Below, in pieces: positions 55,401 to 64,000 of a DNA stretch of 64,000 bases (position 1 is its first letter; every line of letters begins with the position of its first letter). The DNA lies in contig NC_049996.1 in NCBI RefSeq assembly GCF_000003815.2, positions 758,789-822,788 on the forward strand, read 5' to 3'. The notes under the pieces were generated by a model. It did not search any database, had not been told where the DNA came from, and worked only from the letters and a program-made list of their open reading frames with translations. The position numbers and the translations under genes are program-made. The stretch comes from Branchiostoma floridae. Its lineage: Eukaryota > Chordata > Leptocardii > Amphioxiformes > Branchiostomatidae.

Positions 55401-58400
55401 AGACCACACGAAACTTCTAGAAAATGGCAAGAGAGTAAGTTTTCTCGACTTGAAGTAGGAGAGGAGCTCCACTTACAAATGGGTACTTAGAACGAGAATG
55501 TAACCAATCTCTAACACGCGCGCCCACTTTTAGTCGGCTCGGTCCCCCAGAAAGAATCCTTCACCACCTTTTGTTGCGCTGTTCTCAAAATGGTCATTCG
55601 TCGTTTTCCTAAGTACACATACTCTTGACTTTCTTGGTCAGAAAAAACGTTATATGACCGCGTTTCTGTCAGCAAGGTACTCCAAACCCCATTAGTGAAG
55701 AAAACATGGCATTGTAAGCACAATTGATGCCAGTTATTGGCGGGAAATGTGCGTCAAATGCTGACACAAGCACAACCACCTGCCGCACCTGCTACGCAAG
55801 CGGATATGTCGTCTGCAAAAATACCCACAAAGCAATGCGATTCTTTACGCATCTATACAATCTATATATAGATTTCTGACGGACAAACAATAGTACTTGC
55901 TGTATAACTACTGGAAAAAATGCAAACTATTCTGTAATAAATATTTTAAGAATTCTATCTACGTTAAGTATAAATAAGACAAACCGAGCCGGCAGAGTAT
56001 GCTGAATGTTTAGTCCTTTGGTTTAGCAGCAATTTTTGCTGGATTTTTCTTCTTTTTTTCGACCTCGCACATTAATTAGTTTTGGGACCATTAGAGGATG
56101 CCATCCATAAAATAAAGTCACTGCGGCCTAACATAAAAGTACCCCAAAAAAAATAACCCAAATGTTTGGGGAAAAAACGCGTAGGACGAAACTGGCTTCT
56201 TCAAATTCCTCAGCCAAGTGTGACGTCACAAAAATAGTTGCCAAAACCTGACTTAACGTCCGATCATGTTGTCTATATCCTCGATGAAAGGACAGGGACA
56301 GTGTGGAGTGAAACGGGAACATTTATACTGTTTGACCCCCTCTCTGTCGCTGAGTGACGAAACCCAGAAACCACGTGCCGTACACTTGAGAAAAAACAGA
56401 CGCACTTATACCATGTCAATCCATAAGTGGACTTGCGATGTTAATTGAGTACAATAATCAAAACATATGGAGCTACTGTTGCACTTAATACAAAGTATGA
56501 TTTATACCTAAGAGCTAAAAGCACTGAAGACATTTTGTGAAGAAATGGTCTTTTTTTTTCAGTCGAAGTGGGTCACGTGCCAAGATAACTTGCCGCAGAC
56601 TTTGAAGTAAGAGTGCAACATTTAACGCAAAAAAAGCATTTTATTTGCTTGCATATTTGTCTGCATTTCTTTGTACTGTTTCGAATTCTCCATTCATACA
56701 TAGACTCTAATTGCTAAAACCAAATCTCTTCTAAGAGAATTCGTAACATAAGTCTAACTATTTTGTTATGATTGTTGTAATACAGTAGCTGGGTACTTAA
56801 TATTACGACTTAGTAACAACGGGCTTCTTCTAAAGATAGCGTAATGCGGCTGGATTTTTTCTTTTGTCACTCTTATAAAACACCTGAAATTCTTTCCACC
56901 CACACAATAAGACGATGAGTGATCTTTAACAGAAAATCGTCTCAGTTTCTGACTTCCCACGGTGTTGTCTTCGTGTTTATTCTGTCAAACATCACATCCT
57001 ACTATTCAAATGTATACTTATCATATATTCTGTTATTTCTTCTCATCTCGGGTCCATTTTAGTTGCTAACTCATGAATCAGTTATGTTAAAAAGTAGCCA
57101 GGTCTTCCACCACAAGCGATTAAACAAAGTAAATACATTTGAGTATTTCCGGCAGTGGTTTGCTTTCCAGGCACAATTTTGACAAGGAAACATCACAAGT
57201 GTCTGGAACATTGTAGAAGGAAAGCATAAATCAATAGAAGTACCCACTAAGTGTATGTAATGGCTTGTAATGATTTATTTTCCGGAAACCGAAGTCAGGA
57301 AACCCGTGTTAGTGAACCGTAGTAGAGGAGACATGCCGACCCAAACACGATACGTTAATTAGCTCCCAGAAAAATAACAGACCCGCTCTAGACGTGTTTA
57401 TAGTTTGTTACCAAAAATAAATCATGTCAAAACTACAAACAGGTGTGGAGGGACCAACTTTTGAACCCCAAACAGGTGCAAAGGAGAAAATGGAACGACT
57501 TTTTGGCTCCACGCAGACGATAAAAATATCCACGCTTCTGATTGGTTGCTGAGCTTACCTGACATGCGTACTGCGCGCAAGGGTCTTGATCTGACGTCCA
57601 CTTGTCGCCACTGTTGTATACCTGACCTTGAAACGTACAACCTGCAAGAAATATACATGAATACATAAAGAAACTTTGTCGAAACTTCAACGACAGTCAT
57701 ACCAGATCATTGCAATAGACGTTTTGGGTTGAACGTTTCAGCTTTGGTTTTCAAGATTTTGGGTTTTGAGGTTTCAAGTTTTGTTTTTATGGTTATATTT
57801 TCGGGATATCATTTCTGTGCGCATTGCGTTACATGAGCTGTATTTGTGCGATCTTTTTCTACCTGAGGTTTCATCAGGTATATCTCTTAACACCTGCCGA
57901 TAAAGGTGTAGATTTCCACCTAGTACACCACGCGCGATATCGCTTAGGTACTTTGCATTTTTCCCACCATGTAGTTCTGGAATACCACTTCTGTGTGTGT
58001 GGGTTTGCTACCTGAAGTTTCGTAAGGTATATCTCTTTATACCTGCCGATATAAAGGTGTAGTTTTTCACCGCCTAAGAGTCACATCCATGCACGATAGA
58101 TACTTTGCTTTTTCCCACCATCTAGCTTCGGAATATGTGCGGGGTTTTCTGCTAAATTTTCGTAAGGTATATCTCTGTATACCTGCCGATAAGGTATAGA
58201 TTTTCACCACATAAGAGACACGCCCACGCACGATAGATACTTTGCTTTTTCCCATCATCTAGTTTCAGAATTCGTGCGGGTTTTTCTGCTGAATTTTCGT
58301 AAGGTATATCTCTTTACACCTGCCGATAAAGGTATAGATTTTCACCACATAAGAGACACACCCACGCACGATATCGCTTAGGTAGACACTTGTCCTTTTT

Positions 58401-60270
58401 TCCCACCATCTACCATTTCTGTTCTGTAAGCACCTGGCGAGGTTTGCACTGACCAGGCGGTCAGACTGTCAACACGGCCCGTCAGGTTGTATAGCCCGCC
58501 CGGCGCCAGCCGGACACGAGGGGGCATCTTATGTTCACAGTGTGTCTACTGTGGGTTGAGACAGAGGTTACCACACCAAGGCCGCGGTCATGTGGGTGGT
58601 CCGTGTGGAAAAGTTTCCCGCGCACGGACAAGTTTCCGGACGACATTTTGCAGGGGGTGACTTCTATGTTTAGGGTTACGACTTGAAGGAAACACGCTAG
58701 AACGGACGGATGCCTTGTCAAATATTGCTTCAGCAATAAATTTTGCTCTTCCCTTCTTCAGTGACATGGCTAAACGAATACTCAAAAAAAGAAGAAGAAA
58801 ATACTTGTGTGCAATTTTCAACGCATAAAACATAGAATACGAAAATAATGCAGTCTTGTACCCGCATAGGGTAAGAACTGCAAAAAAGTTTTCGTTTTCA
58901 CAACGTCATATGTATCGTATTGAATATGGCATGATTATCAATTAAACAGTTGACACTTTTAATGTCAAGTATTCTTGTGGCATTTTTCCTCATGACGTCG
59001 TTGAAGCAAGTTATTGTAATGATTTATTGTTGAACACATCGGTATCGCATAGAGTACAGTTGTTTCATCTTATTACGTAGAAAAGTGCCAAAATTGACTT
59101 TGAAAATTGAAGTCTACTGAGTTAGGCTTATATCGCAAGTACTCTCCAAGCAGAGGTTAGACTCCGACTGTTTTTTTAGGCGTCTTTCTATTTTGTACTG
59201 TTTCTTGACGTCCGCCGTCCGAAAAAGCCCATAGATCACCCACAGACAGCACACGGGTTAAAAGTGATTTATCCCCTAATGACCACCACGGTCCGTCTGC
59301 AGCCTTCACCGCTGGGTTCTCCTCAACCGACCTGTCCAACAGGGTGGGGTCATCCATCATTGCCATGGTTACGGTCCGCTGCACACGTTTGTTTATTACG
59401 TCACCCCAAATGTCTTCCCGCCATTGAAGCCTCGGCACGAAAACTAACACGCGCGTCGGAAGGATCCAGGAAACAACATCGGCTTTTGTCGGGTTCGGAT
59501 CGGAGCTAATATTTATTTTTATACGTCGTTAATCACAGCGTGTGTGTTAGATGTTTGGGGTTAGGAGATGGGGCAGTGGGTTAAGGTTCTGGACTGACCA
59601 ATCTGACCAAAATTGTCCATCACACATCTCTTCATCGTCTTGGATGTGTCTTCTTTTCGTCGACTTGGTGTTCCTTCAAGAAAATTTCTTATCACAAGTC
59701 CTTCAATTTTTCTCTTCTTTGAACGGTTTGACGTTAAATTAGATCATTAGATGTAGATACTGTATTGATTATGATTTGCTTTTTTTTAATTCCTCTCTTG
59801 GAATTACGTAAACGGTCACTGTCATTTGATATGGCCGTTGCGACTTGAAACGGTCCTTGCTAAATCGCTGACCGGTGGATGCCATATCCGAGCGTATCTT
59901 AACTTTTTGCGAAAGGAGCAAAAACAAATACAAAGCAACATTACAATTACAAATTTACGATACGACAACATCGTGAAAAGTTGTAATTGTAAAAGACAAA
60001 TAGTGGAAAAAGAAAGTGCACCAGTTCGGGTCATAAAGCATAAATATCTACGCCACGAAACATCAAGATGTTGAAGGAGAATGCTAATATCGTTCTACGA
60101 CATAGCATTGGCCATTTCAAATGGCAACGACCGTTTACAAGAAGGAAAATAAATGTGTGTATCATCTGCACACCTTTGCACCGTTCGCAGCACACGCCTC
60201 GTTTCTTCACCACCAGGGAACAGTCGTCCAGTCGCGGGCACCGCTCCTTCCGGCACGTCACTTCCTGGTT
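43249..60270 (-). CDS. BMPER: BMP-binding endothelial regulator (crossveinless-2), 5' incomplete
   Basis: Fourteen minus-strand exons with agreeing phases give the BMPER order: half of VWC1, VWC2, half of VWC3, VWC4, VWC5, then a von Willebrand D domain ([34 protein letters not shown]), a C8-like region ([18 protein letters not shown]) and a C-terminal TIL domain ending CVYPSQC. BMPER is a secreted extracellular regulator that binds BMPs through its VWC repeats and Chordin and the matrix through other parts, tuning BMP signalling both ways. The GDPH site where family members are cleaved is present. The second half of VWC3 is missing exactly where 100 Ns lie (50,047-50,146). No signal peptide or first half of VWC1 was found up to 64,000, so the start probably lies beyond the window. 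Kielin/chordin-like protein is the main alternative, but the number and order of domains favour BMPER. Confidence 0.92.
44171..44301 (-). CDS. BMPER: BMPER exon: C8-type region after VWD
   Basis: [18 protein letters not shown], then [13 protein letters not shown]. Acceptor GTTCCAG, donor TCAAG|GTATTC. A LINE fragment on the other strand lies directly upstream in the intron. Confidence 0.93.
44313..44845 (+). mobile_element. 5'-truncated non-LTR retrotransposon (LINE) fragment
   Basis: Open frame to TGA at 44,719-44,721, with a C-x2-C-x8-H-x4-C finger ([18 protein letters not shown]) of the type found after the reverse transcriptase of LINEs. It is preceded by [15 protein letters not shown] and followed by [15 protein letters not shown]. 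Ends near an AATAAA (about 44,827). Inserted antisense to BMPER. Confidence 0.8.
45006..45060. repeat. Short relative of the 3,231 MITE
   Basis: TTGTTCACCTTTATTTGCAG at the left and GAGGTGAACT at the right; ACCTACATCCATTG resembles ACCAATATCCGTTG of the longer element. Confidence 0.5.
45160..45372 (-). CDS. BMPER: BMPER exon: end of VWD
   Basis: [19 protein letters not shown], then [14 protein letters not shown]. Acceptor TCTTCCAG, donor TTACAG|GTAAGT. Confidence 0.93.
46009..46132 (-). CDS. BMPER: BMPER exon: VWD core with CGLCGN
   Basis: [20 protein letters not shown], then [18 protein letters not shown]. The CxxCGN motif is a VWD hallmark. Acceptor TTCTGGAAG is weak; donor GGAAG|GTAAAA. 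Confidence 0.93.
46270..46410. repeat. GA-rich low-complexity stretch
   Basis: GGGAGGGAGAGA-type words in a BMPER intron. ORFs here are artefacts. Confidence 0.9.
46510..46682 (-). CDS. BMPER: BMPER exon: VWD middle
   Basis: [20 protein letters not shown], then [14 protein letters not shown]. Splices to CGLCGN exon in phase 1. Next to a GA-rich microsatellite in the downstream intron. Confidence 0.92.
47074..47227 (-). CDS. BMPER: BMPER exon: start of VWD with GDPH
   Basis: [18 protein letters not shown], then [13 protein letters not shown]. The Asp-Pro bond in GDPH is the known cleavage point of family members. Acceptor GTGTTTAG, donor ACAAG|GTGAAT. Confidence 0.94.
47401..47452 (-). CDS. 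BMPER: BMPER exon: end of VWC5
   Basis: Tiny exon of 52 bp: [17 protein letters not shown]. The CCPxC motif closes a VWC domain. Acceptor CATTTCAG, donor GAAA|GTAAGC. Confidence 0.9.
47917..48021 (-). CDS. BMPER: BMPER exon: middle of VWC5
   Basis: [20 protein letters not shown], then YCQIEVC. 105 bp, phase 0 at both ends, with the CxxCxC motif of VWC domains. Confidence 0.92.
48150..48236 (+). mobile_element. SINE tail fragment
   Basis: GGCCCAAGGGCTACAGAAAT and GGGCGCCACCCCTAAGCATC match the tail of the minus-strand SINE at 640-880. It is followed by a fragment also seen at 26,250 (CGTGCTGGTTGCACGGATG). Confidence 0.6.
48548..48703 (-). CDS. BMPER: BMPER exon: end of VWC4 and start of VWC5
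   Basis: [27 protein letters not shown], then [12 protein letters not shown]. Phase 0 at both ends. Acceptor CCCCACAG, donor ACCAG|GTTTGT. Confidence 0.92.
49259..49368 (-). CDS. BMPER: BMPER exon: start of VWC4
   Basis: [20 protein letters not shown], then DACTTCTCK. Needs a phase 1 exon before it, which is not supplied by the phase 0 end at 50,264. Acceptor TTTTCCACAG abuts a MITE. Confidence 0.92.
49384..49595. mobile_element. MITE with TACTGTAAATG ends and GTTCGCGG words
   Basis: Starts ATACTGTAAATGTATTTAAG and ends TCTGCATTTACAGTA. TTCGCGG / CCGCGAA words recur in both orientations inside. Non-coding. It ends 16 bp from the acceptor of the VWC4 exon. Confidence 0.85.
49665..49830 (+). 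mobile_element. tRNA-headed SINE (plus strand)
   Basis: A box TAGCATAAGGG (49,682-49,692), B box GGTTTGAATCC (49,725-49,735), then ACTTTCCTCACTTCACTCAG and GTGAAAACGAGTACC, a central block shared with the SINE at 7,925-8,337. Confidence 0.75.
50047..50146. other. Assembly gap (100 N)
   Basis: Exactly 100 Ns, probably a placeholder of unknown true length. The BMPER exon for the second half of VWC3 is expected here. Confidence 0.98.
50264..50346 (-). CDS. BMPER: BMPER exon: first half of VWC3
   Basis: [18 protein letters not shown], then SCLTCICR. Acceptor CATGCAG, donor GTCGG|GTCAGT, phase 0 end. Confidence 0.9.
52302..52600. repeat. Three direct repeats of ~100 bp
   Basis: GGTTTCTTTACAAGATACCT starts at 52,302 and 52,401, and a diverged third copy at 52,503. 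The first two agree over about 75 bp. Within a BMPER intron. Confidence 0.85.
53027..53117 (-). CDS. BMPER: BMPER exon: second half of VWC2
   Basis: [15 protein letters not shown], then GQCCPVCKG. Acceptor GTTTTCAG, donor GCAAAG|GTAGGT. Confidence 0.92.
53130..57540. other. BMPER intron, no further gene supported
   Basis: About 4.4 kb of AT-rich sequence between the two VWC2 exons. No exon, element end or long repeat that I can support. Confidence 0.5.
57559..57641 (-). CDS. BMPER: BMPER exon: first half of VWC2
   Basis: [20 protein letters not shown], then CAQYACQ. Acceptor TTCTTGCAG, donor TGTCAG|GTAAGC. Confidence 0.92.
57867..58425. repeat. Four tandem copies of a 136-152 bp unit
   Basis: AAGGTATATCTCTTTACACC-type starts at about 57,869, 58,022, 58,163 and 58,300, each followed by TGCCGATAAAGGT and TTTTTCCCACCATCTAG-like words. 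Intronic to BMPER. Confidence 0.85.
59142..59158. repeat. Foldback-element terminus CTCTCCAAGCAGAGGTT
   Basis: Single copy of the end of the element at 60,460-60,560, followed by unrelated sequence. Confidence 0.6.
60174..60270 (-). CDS. BMPER: BMPER exon: second half of VWC1
   Basis: [20 protein letters not shown], then GVCCERCKG. First exon found in the window on this strand. The upstream intron side is duplicated at about 62,467. Confidence 0.92.
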
Positions 60271-60690
60271 CTGTGAGGAAAAAAGGCGGGAAAATCGCAT
60301 TAGATATTATCGTCTGCAGACCAAAAGTCAACGTTAACCTTCTAAGCATGGTCACACTTATGTATTCAGGGTTACCCATAACTCGCGAAGCAAGTTATGA
60401 CATATGACTTGTGTCTTGAAATCAGGTATTGAGAAAAGAAAGAATAGCGTGTTTCTTTGCTCTCCAAGCAGAGGTTGGTGGCAAAATCGTCAGACCTTTT
60501 CCAGGCTAACGGATGAAAGGAAAAGGTAACGATTTTTTCCACCAACCTCTGCTTGGAGAGTGCATTTGTGTAGACAAGGACCTGATAAAAGCTCCTTGGT
60601 GTAGAACTTCCTATCACAAATATTTGAGTTTTCATTCAAAACGTTCTTGTTAAGGTATTGAAAGAAGGAGCGATTTTATTTCCGTATTGG
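60260..60690. repeat. Segmental duplication copy 1 (BMPER intron side)
   Basis: Collinear with 62,460-62,870: GCGGGAAAATCGCATTAGAT, GTCACACTTATGTATTCAG, GACTTGTGTCTTGAAA, GAGTTTTCATTCAA and AGAAGGAGCGATT occur in the same order. Confidence 0.85.
60460..60560. mobile_element. Compact foldback element with CTCTCCAAGCAGAGGTTGG ends
   Basis: About 101 bp with perfect 22-bp inverted ends, inserted in duplication copy 1 and absent from copy 2. Confidence 0.85.
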
Positions 60691-60699
60691 TTGTATCAA

Positions 60700-62450
60700 G
60701 ACATGTGACAAGTGCCCTTATATATAGATAGGGGGAAAGTCGAAAAAGAACACCCATTGTAGAAGCCTGTGCTCTACTCGACTACACCCCCTGCACATTT
60801 TGTGAACAGCCCCAAACGGAAGACAGCAGTCCTCAATCTGTAATAGTTCATTGCCGTGTGTTCAGCATATGTCTAACCACTCTATCCACGCGGCAGGAAA
60901 ACTGCAATCTCGCGGAGACAGGTCTCCCCTGTACCGGAATCCATGCTCACGTTAGTGCCCAATCCTACGACCCGTATCCCCACATGCAGGAAGGCCTGGT
61001 GGAGGCCCTTTTAATTTCGGACTTTTCTGAACAACAGTCTTTCATTTCATAATCAAAATAGTGAATATTCGTTCAAACATCTATCACAGAAAAAGTACGA
61101 CCGACCCAGCCCCAAATTTTCAACTGTATAAAGTCGAATCTCTGTCAATGAGTTCTAAGCCAAACGTGTCTTGCGTGAGAAGCTAAAACTCTAAAAGACT
61201 TGGATGAACTTTCCAGCTTCAAGTTAAAGGATGGGGAGATGAAGAAACAAATTTTGCTCGAAACAGGATATCCTTCTTCTTGCATGGTCCCTGGATGTGA
61301 AAATGTGGTATCATGTCGTTTAAGCCGAGGGTTACTCCCGTGGCCACTTTTGGGTCACACTTGTGTTTAGTTGGGCGAGGGAGGATGGGACTCAAAAACG
61401 ATCACATCGCAGAAGTCGTGGGAACGGGGCAGATTCCCGCCAACGCGTCCTCGAAGCAGATGTGGGTCTCAGTGGGATTTGTGGAACATCTTAGTACGTC
61501 TTTCTAGTTGTGTACATCTTCATCTCTTCTTCAGTAGCGAGCGGGAAGGTAGCATCAAGAAAGCGCGCATCACGAAAGACTTAGAACTGCTTACAAAAAT
61601 GTCCCTGCAGTTACAAAACAAACTGCTAGGGGGAAGCCTACATAACGTCGTCCTTACAACAAAAGCTATCTTAAACCAATACCATAGCATGTCTAGGGCA
61701 AAAGATACAAGAAACAGACGTTCTGCTTAAGTACCAAGATCACACACCAGGGGGGCCAAAGTCGCCATTGACCTTCGTTTTCTCAACTTCTAGTCACAGA
61801 CCAAATATCATTACAATTCATTCAGAAGTTCTTAAGTTATGCTCATCACAAAAACCCGGAAACACACTCGCACGCACACACACAGACGCCAAAAACAATA
61901 CCTTCAATTTTCATAGAGGTATAATAACGGCCAAAATATATATCGATATTCATATTAGGAGAAATGAGCGTGCATTGAAGAACAGTTCATTGGAACGGAG
62001 GTTGGAAATGGTAACCGTGTGGTAGGCTTGCATCTCTGGCAAAACATTCAACCTATTATGCCAATCTTTACTTGAATTTTTCCCAGAAATCCATGGAGTC
62101 CCGAAACTACCAAACATCTGCTTGGAGACCCCCGCTACCGTGCTGTCTCTCACTACACCCGGCCATACGGAGCTCGTCTCGCCGACGTTTTTGGATGGAC
62201 AACTGCGGTCAGGTCCCGGGCTCCGCACGTAGATCACCCCGAGAAAACCAAACAAACAGCTCCATTACTTTTCCATCAGATGGAAGCTGTGGAATTCGGC
62301 GGGAGGGAGGAAGAACGAGATTTGCCTCGCCTCAGGTCGTCTGATTTGACGCAGATGTGGACTAGTGTTCTTTTGAAACACACAGCTGGTAACGTATGGT
62401 GGCTGTGAGTGGCAGGGCAGATATCACAATAGGAAAGCACGTTATAAAAT
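60700..62450. other. No gene supported
   Basis: Probably BMPER first intron or upstream DNA. Words TCTGCTTGGAG near 62,120 resemble the foldback terminus. No signal-peptide exon recognised on the minus strand. Confidence 0.45.
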
Positions 62451-62459
62451 ACACTGAAA

Positions 62460-62870
62460 CAATGCTTCGTGGTTCTGTGAGGGGAAAAAGGCGGGAAAAT
62501 CGCATTAGATATTATCGTCTGCTTTTTCCCGCCTGCTGACCAAACGTCAAGGTTAACCTTCTTGGTCACACTTATGTATTCAGCAGTTAGCATACATGTA
62601 GCAAGTGATGTACATGCCTTATGGTCTCTTATGAGACCCTTATGACTTGTGTCTTGAAAATGTGTTGAGAAAAGAAGAAAGACTAGCATGAGTCTAGGTC
62701 CACTCTCTCAGTATGGACGAACTACTAAAGCTCAACCTTCCCAACCATGGTTTCTAGTTTCTACCGCTACACCGTAATGAGTTTTCATTCAAGCCTTAAA
62801 CATTTGAAGTGAAAACTTGCGTGTCTAAGTCGTATTAAAAGAAGGAGCGATTGCATTTCCATACTGGGTG
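62460..62870. repeat. Segmental duplication copy 2
   Basis: About 2.2 kb from copy 1. Keeps CCTCACAG|AACCA, the acceptor and about 10 exon bases (one mismatch) of the VWC1 exon, but no exon body. Confidence 0.8.
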
Positions 62871-63445
62871 ACTATTGTCCCTTCCACAGTAAAGAAGGAA
62901 AACTTTGGACCAGCAATCCTTTCCATAGACCAATCGAACGCACGCAAATCTTGTTTACGTACAACCGTACAATGTACACTACAGTCCCATAATCTGTTTA
63001 CTAGCTTACCTATGCTAGGTACATTTGTGCTTACGAGTTCTTATACCTTTGTACTCTCCACGTCTTACTACTGGTAGAGTTTGCCCTGTGGCTTACTGTA
63101 CACGTTTCCTTGTCATCAGAAGGAAAACTCTTCAGCTAACCGGATTATAACGAGTAGCTACATGTGGTCGGGCGGGGGCGTATGGGGTACCTTACCGAAG
63201 AGAGATCGGCCGGCCTACGCTAATCGCTTTGACTCCGCGCTACCACTAGCGGGTCACAGTCGTAACATACTTCTGAAGAGCTACTTGTTGGTCGTCTGGG
63301 AGAATTTCCCTTTTACTTCTTGGCGGAAGCTTCACGACTTTAATTTGGGGAAAAGGAATAATATTTCAAAGATTATGATTGCAACAGGTGTCATCTATAA
63401 GGAGTGTCAGATGACGTAGACGCCAATGAATGAATGAATTACTAT

Positions 63446-63640
63446 GAAACAAGAGAGGGGGAGGCAAGAAAGAAAGAAAGGGAGAAAGAAAGAAAGAAAA
63501 GAAGAAAGAAAGTTCGTAAGGGAAAAAAGAGAAAGAAAGAAAAAGAAAGAAAGAAGGAAAGAAAGAAAGAAAGAAAGGGAAAGAAAGAAAGAAAGAAAAA
63601 GAAACAAACAAACAAACAAACAAACAAAAACAAAGAATCA
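63446..63640. repeat. (GAAA)n / (CAAA)n microsatellite
   Basis: Purine-rich GAAA run followed by AAAC units. Open frames on both strands here are artefacts. Confidence 0.95.
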
Positions 63641-63869
63641 AACTACGTATACGCTCAACAGACGTTTTACTCGAAGAAGCCCGCAATACTAACGATTTCT
63701 GCCGGGAATCCTCGTCTGTCATCAGTCGGCGGCAACTGTATACATACCCGCCATCCCGCGCTGTGCCAGGCCCTTCAGCCACGACCCCATAACACCCTTC
63801 AGCCACGATCCCCATAAACCCCACAGTCATGTAGCCTCCTTCACCGGCGTTTTTGGGAAGCTTGGCACA

Positions 63870-64000
63870 TTTTTTTTTTTTTGAAATTTTTTTTTTTTGG
63901 GGGGGGGGGGGGGGCGGTAGGTCGATTCGCGATTTTTAACCGGGAATATTATGCCGGGAAAGGAATATATGCCGGGAAAGGAATATACACCGGAAAGCTA
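63870..64000. repeat. Poly-T/poly-G run and CCGGGAAAGGAATAT tandem words at the window end
   Basis: T runs, then about 18 G, then ATGCCGGGAAAGGAATAT twice. The last word is the reverse complement type of the repeat at 24,220. Confidence 0.75.

Noticed and set aside
59157-59450. 97-codon minus-strand frame with plausible composition.
   Set aside because: Abuts a foldback-element end at 59,142, and I recognise no family and no splice partner. Kept out as probably element-derived.
63366-63830. Long open frames rich in Phe/Ser/Leu or Lys/Glu on both strands.
   Set aside because: Products of the GAAA microsatellite.
60300-64000. Search for the signal-peptide exon and first half of VWC1 of BMPER on the minus strand.
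   Set aside because: No Cys-rich segment with the CxxCxC pattern and a phase 0 donor was found; it is probably outside the window.

Overview
The window reads as animal genomic DNA: genes are split by many introns, splice sites are GT-AG, and there are many short foldback elements, tRNA-headed SINEs and microsatellites. The gene content (an invertebrate-style BMPER/crossveinless-2 gene, a tandem Ig-domain muscle-type gene, tandem LRAT-domain genes) and the repeat style fit an invertebrate deuterostome. Amphioxus (Branchiostoma) is my best guess, by inference and not proven. Nothing prokaryotic or viral was recognised.

Layout. 1-15.8 kb, plus strand: the 3' part of a gene coding for a chain of I-set immunoglobulin domains of titin/obscurin type, 8 domains in 16 exons. 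One exon (7,673-7,873) is broken by a stop and a frame change. Another (from 9,566) ends in ten 72-bp copies that each carry a splice donor. 16-18.5 kb: no gene seen. 18.6-21.6 kb, plus: a weakly supported small spliced gene running into a 62-bp minisatellite. 22.3-26.2 kb: repeats and nothing else I can support. 26.8-29.9 kb, minus: a series of short, mutually similar, well-spliced exons, probably non-coding or with only a short ORF. 30.8-40.8 kb, plus: two tandem genes coding for an LRAT-like (NCEHF) domain followed by octapeptide repeats and a glycine-rich hydrophobic tail. Their 5' exons, promoter segments and 3' flanks are also duplicated. 43.2-60.3 kb, minus: BMPER (crossveinless-2), 14 exons found. 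One expected exon is missing where a 100-N assembly gap lies, and the 5' end (signal peptide, first half of VWC1) was not found and probably lies beyond the window. 60.3-64 kb: BMPER intron or upstream DNA with a segmental duplication and simple repeats.

The genes do not form a functional unit. The Ig gene is probably structural (muscle), BMPER is a secreted BMP modulator, and the LRAT-like pair are putative thiol acyltransferase-fold proteins that may bind membranes. The most interesting points are the LRAT-octapeptide architecture and its copy-number change between paralogues, the in-frame tandem splice-donor array, the repeated minus-strand exons at 27 kb, and the missing BMPER exon at the gap.
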